This document shows positions 41,459-44,296 of a stretch of 44,296 nucleotides of DNA, in pieces (the first letter of the stretch is position 1; each line of letters starts with the position of its first letter). The notes under the pieces were generated by a model. The model worked only from the letters and a program-made list of their open reading frames with translations, did not search any database and was not told the DNA's origin. Source of the stretch: Campylobacterota bacterium (GTDB lineage: Bacteria > Campylobacterota > Campylobacteria > Campylobacterales > Sulfurospirillaceae); assembly GCA_009930355.1 (NCBI GenBank), contig RZYK01000001.1, positions 1-44,296 on the forward strand. The letters are read 5' to 3'. The position numbers were made by a program, and so were the translations under genes.

Positions 41459-42703
41459 TTACATGTACTTTTTTAAGACTTCAGGAATGGCAACACTGCC
41501 ATCTTCTTGTTGGTAATTTTCCATAATGGCGATGAGTGTGCGACCCACGGCTAAAGAAGAGCCATTGAGCGTGTGTACTAAACGGTTTTTACCCTCATCT
41601 TTAAAGCGAATTTTAGCTCGTCTGGCTTGAAAGTCGAAGGTATTAGAGACAGAGCTAATTTCACGGTAACGGTTTTGCCCTGGAAGCCAGACTTCCAAAT
41701 CCACCGTTTTTGCAGCACTAAAGCCCAAATCTCCACCACAAAGCATCAAGTGACGGTGCGGGAGACCTAAGGAGCTAAGTAAATCAGAAGCACATGAAAG
41801 CATCTCTTCAAAAACCGTTTCGCTCTGTTCTGGTGTGGTAATTGAAACCAACTCTACTTTATCAAACTGGTGCTGGCGAATCATACCTCTTGTATCTTTT
41901 CCCGCACTGCCTGCTTCTTTTCGAAAACATGCAGAATAGGCAGTCATTTTAAGAGGGAGTTCTTCTTTGCTTAGAATTTCATCTCTAAAAAGGTTGGTGA
42001 CAGGCACTTCAGCGGTAGGAATCAAAAAGAGCTCTTCACCATCAATTTTAAAGAGGTCATCTTCAAATTTAGGGAGTTGTCCTGTTCCCATCAGCGTTTC
42101 ACGGTTGACAATGTAAGGAACGGCTACCTCATGAAAACCACGGCTTCGGTTAAAATCAAGCATATAGTTAATGAGCGCTCGCTCTAATCTGGCAGCGTCA
42201 TTTTTTAAAACACTAAAACGGCTTTTGGCAAGTTTTACACCTCTCTCAAAGTCAATCCAGTTTTGTTTACTATCAATATCCCAATGCTCTTTGGGAGTAA
42301 AGGAAAACGTTTTAGGTTCAAGCACACGTTTAAGTTCCACGTTGTCATTTTCATCTTCACCTTCAGGAACAAAAGAAGAGGGCATATTCGGAATAATGGT
42401 CGCTAGTGCTTCAAGCTTCTCTTCTAAGGCACGAACCACCTCCGTTTTCTCAGCGATTTTTTCTTTGTTTAAAGAAAGCTCTGCTTTAAGCGCTCCCACA
42501 TCTTTGCCTTCTTTGGCATAAACCCCAAAGAGTTTGCTTTTAGCATTTTGTTCCGCTTGGAGTGGCTCTAAAACAAGACGCACACTTTTAAGTTCCAATG
42601 AAATAGCACGAAGTTCTTCCAAAAGGCTCTCATCTACTTTTTTCTTTCTGAGCGCTGTGGCAACAGTATCAAAATCATTTTGAATCAGTTTAATATCTAG
42701 CAT
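41459..42703 (-). CDS. serS: Seryl-tRNA synthetase
   Basis: 414-residue class II synthetase. The N-terminal coiled-coil arm binding tRNA-Ser spans residues about 25-105 (LEELRAISLELKS to ALEEKLEALATIIP). Motif 2 is seen around YSACFRKEAGSAGKDTRG with QFDKVELV; motif 3 near LVHTLNGSSLAVGRTLIAIMENYQ. The start MLDIKLIQNDFDTV matches the family. Eight bases separate it from trpS upstream; these genes form a - strand operon with trpS and aroK. Confidence 0.96.
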   Translation of the reverse strand: MLDIKLIQNDFDTVATALRKKKVDESLLEELRAISLELKSVRLVLEPLQAEQNAKSKLFGVYAKEGKDVGALKAELSLNKEKIAEKTEVVRALEEKLEALATIIPNMPSSFVPEGEDENDNVELKRVLEPKTFSFTPKEHWDIDSKQNWIDFERGVKLAKSRFSVLKNDAARLERALINYMLDFNRSRGFHEVAVPYIVNRETLMGTGQLPKFEDDLFKIDGEELFLIPTAEVPVTNLFRDEILSKEELPLKMTAYSACFRKEAGSAGKDTRGMIRQHQFDKVELVSITTPEQSETVFEEMLSCASDLLSSLGLPHRHLMLCGGDLGFSAAKTVDLEVWLPGQNRYREISSVSNTFDFQARRAKIRFKDEGKNRLVHTLNGSSLAVGRTLIAIMENYQQEDGSVAIPEVLKKYM

Positions 42704-42711
42704 ACGTTTCC

Positions 42712-43677
42712 TTAACGGTAAATTCCAACAAGATTACGAATCATATCCATTTTTGCAGAAGCAATGTGACGTGCTTTAGCGGCACCTTCATCAAGAATGG
42801 CGATGACTTCCTCTTTATGCGCTACATAGTAGGCTCTTTTTTCACGAGCAGGTGCAAAATAGTCCCAAATCAGACCATTGAGGTAAGCTTTAAAATGCCC
42901 ATACCCTTCACCGCCCTTTTGGTAGCGCACTTTGAGTGCTTCTAGTTCGTCATTTTCTAAAAAGAGTTTAGCTAGAGCGTACACGTTACATGTAAAAGGA
43001 TTTTTAGGCTCTTCCATCGGCGTTGAGTCGGTTACAATACGAGAAGTTGCTTTTTTAAGCTCTTTCTCACTGCAAAAAATATCAATGGTATTGCCATAAC
43101 TTTTACTCATTTTTGCCCCATCAAGTCCGGGGACAGTGGCGACGTTTTCATCGACTTTAAATTCGGGTACTTTAAAAATATCACCAAAATCGTTATTAAA
43201 TTTAATGGCGATGTCACGGGTAATTTCAACGTGTTGGATTTGGTCTTTTCCCACAGGGATCACTTCTGAGTCATAGAGCAAAATATCCGCAGCCATTAAA
43301 ACAGGATAGGAAAATAAAGAGTGATTGGCAGCAATGCCTTTGGCGACTTTGTCTTTGTAGCTATGGGCTCTCTCTAAAAGTCCCATCGGCGTATAGCCTG
43401 AGAGTATCCAGTAGAGTTCTAGTACTTCTTTGACATCAGATTGTGCCCAAAAGGTGACCTTGGTGTGATCAATGCCTAAAGAGAGAAAATTAATCGCCGC
43501 ATCAAGCGTATTATGCTTAAGTGCCTCGCCATCTTTTAAAGAGGTGAGGGCGTGGTAATTGGCGATGAAGATAAATAAATCACTTTTTTCTTGAAGGTCA
43601 ATCATCTGTTTAATCGCACCAAAATAGTTTCCTATATGCAGTGCACCTGAGGGTTGAATTCCTGTTAATACTCTCAT
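42712..43677 (-). CDS. trpS: Tryptophanyl-tRNA synthetase
   Basis: 321-residue class I synthetase. MRVLTGIQPSGALHIGNYFGA carries the HIGN version of the HIGH motif, and GAKMSKSYGN the KMSKS loop; SYPVLMAADILLYDSEVIPVGKDQIQHVE lines the tryptophan site. Length is normal. It lies nine bases downstream of aroK and eight upstream of serS. One TTACATGTAA falls in its coding sequence at 42986. Confidence 0.96.
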   Translation of the reverse strand: MRVLTGIQPSGALHIGNYFGAIKQMIDLQEKSDLFIFIANYHALTSLKDGEALKHNTLDAAINFLSLGIDHTKVTFWAQSDVKEVLELYWILSGYTPMGLLERAHSYKDKVAKGIAANHSLFSYPVLMAADILLYDSEVIPVGKDQIQHVEITRDIAIKFNNDFGDIFKVPEFKVDENVATVPGLDGAKMSKSYGNTIDIFCSEKELKKATSRIVTDSTPMEEPKNPFTCNVYALAKLFLENDELEALKVRYQKGGEGYGHFKAYLNGLIWDYFAPAREKRAYYVAHKEEVIAILDEGAAKARHIASAKMDMIRNLVGIYR

Positions 43678-43686
43678 AAATCTATC

Positions 43687-44250
43687 CTACTCTTTCTCTT
43701 TTTTCTCTTTTAAATTGAGTAACATAATTAAATCCCGTACGATATCATTCACACTGCGTTCTTCTACATCGATGATGATATCGGCTTTGGATTCATATAA
43801 AGAAGAACGTTCATTAAATAAAGCTCTTGCTTTAGCTTCGTTGGTAAGCAAAGGACGTTTTGCAAGTTTTAAGTTAGCATTTTCATGTTCTTTTAAACGT
43901 TTTAAAATACCATCAAAAGAGGAACGCAGGTAAACAATTGTACCCATACGATCTAGATTATCGACTTTAAAAAAACCACCACCTGTCGAGATAATGGCAT
44001 TTTTGACATTTTTTTCTAACCATTTAGCCGTTTTTTTCTCTAATTTACGGAAGTAAGCTTCGCCATCTGTTTCAAAGATGGCTTTGATTTTTCGGTTTTC
44101 CATACTTTCGATTAAATCATCTGTATCTAAACCAAAACATTTGGTTTTTTTAATGAGTGCTCGTGCAATGGTTCCTTTGCCAACACCCATAAAACCGATA
44201 AAAACGATATTTTTATTCTTAAGATTCTTCACCGCTATTTTCCTGTTCAT
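43687..44250 (-). CDS. aroK: Shikimate kinase
   Basis: 187 residues. The P-loop is FIGFMGVGKGT (residues 18-27, with Gly-Thr where GKS/T is usual); the shikimate-binding Asp lies in LDTDDLIE; FETDGEAYFRKLE and STGGGFF are the other family motifs; the lid is KLAKRPLL. It phosphorylates shikimate in aromatic amino-acid synthesis. The start ATG 44250 (MNRKIAV) has GGGAGAGG just upstream; the longer start at 44271 is less likely. It overlaps the 3' end of the preceding - strand gene by 32 bases. Confidence 0.92.
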   Translation of the reverse strand: MNRKIAVKNLKNKNIVFIGFMGVGKGTIARALIKKTKCFGLDTDDLIESMENRKIKAIFETDGEAYFRKLEKKTAKWLEKNVKNAIISTGGGFFKVDNLDRMGTIVYLRSSFDGILKRLKEHENANLKLAKRPLLTNEAKARALFNERSSLYESKADIIIDVEERSVNDIVRDLIMLLNLKEKKEKE

Positions 44251-44296
44251 TGTCCCTCTCCCCTTTAGCACGAGGATAGAGCAAAATCGGTGATCC
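44219..44296 (-). CDS. 3' end of an upstream gene, probably GTPase Der (EngA)
   Basis: An open frame enters from the window edge and ends at the stop 44219-44221 (25 codons: GSPILLYPRAKGE then an acidic tail). The G-S-P-I start recalls the C-terminal KH domain of Der, and der precedes aroK in C. jejuni as I recall. Too short for certainty. Confidence 0.45.
   Translation of the reverse strand, partial: GSPILLYPRAKGERDNEQENSGEES

Noticed and set aside
1..44296. CRISPR arrays, tRNA or rRNA genes, IS transposases, phage genes
   Set aside because: None seen: no spacer-repeat pattern, no cloverleaf candidates in the few gaps, and no transposase or integrase motifs in any long frame.

Overview
The window looks like a chromosomal segment of a campylobacterotal (epsilonproteobacterial) genome, most like Sulfurospirillum or a close relative. 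The evidence is AT-rich DNA, a PglB-type oligosaccharyltransferase beside a PglG homologue, the gene run cheY-prmA-ftsH-psd-like-pssA, and the run der-aroK-trpS-serS-TPR protein. From memory, both runs have counterparts in Campylobacter jejuni. The genus is an inference.

Region 1 (1-27294) is a variable surface-polysaccharide locus read entirely on the + strand, with most genes overlapping by 1-11 bases. It holds: the 3' end of a UDP-glucose dehydrogenase; an EPS-type MarR regulator; galE; a UDP-glucuronate epimerase-like gene; manC; a four-helix-bundle (23S IVS-type) gene; gmd; two fcl genes; an ATP-binding AlbA/Schlafen-type protein; a Wzx-type flippase; a methyltransferase broken at a G7 tract; a B12/radical-SAM protein with an SDR and a cupin; a second ugd; two related epimerases; seven glycosyltransferases; a second methyltransferase; and two more Gmd-family dehydratases. 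No Wzy polymerase was recognised. The locus is a mosaic, with ugd, fcl, the epimerase and the gmd family each present two or three times at differing divergence.

The most unusual feature is a family of 7-bp-period arrays, usually 4-5 units of about 28-35 bp, inside or beside these sugar genes. One subfamily is CTCACNA (inverse GTGAGTN); the other is ATTCAAN. Most lie in frame within conserved enzymes (ManC, Gmd, Fcl, Ugd, flippase) and add peptide not found in the sibling copy. One inverted pair of arrays brackets the four-helix-bundle gene exactly. They resemble protein-coding palindromic insertion elements with a candidate helper gene.

Region 2 (27313-31374) holds a WecA/MraY-like phosphoglycosyl transferase, PglB and PglG. 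Together they suggest that the glycan built next door is put on undecaprenyl phosphate and passed to proteins as an N-glycan.

Region 3 (31371-39065) is housekeeping: hisH, hisA, cheY, prmA, ftsH, a Psd-related gene lacking the Gly-Ser cleavage site, pssA and leuA. Upstream of leuA lie a good sigma-70 promoter and a 31-codon ORF ending in a cluster of Leu codons, a candidate leucine leader. The decamer TTACATGTAA is strikingly frequent in this core part.

Region 4 (39112-44296, - strand) is convergent: a TPR membrane protein (probably the flagellar scaffold PflB), serS, trpS, aroK and the 3' end of an upstream gene, probably der.
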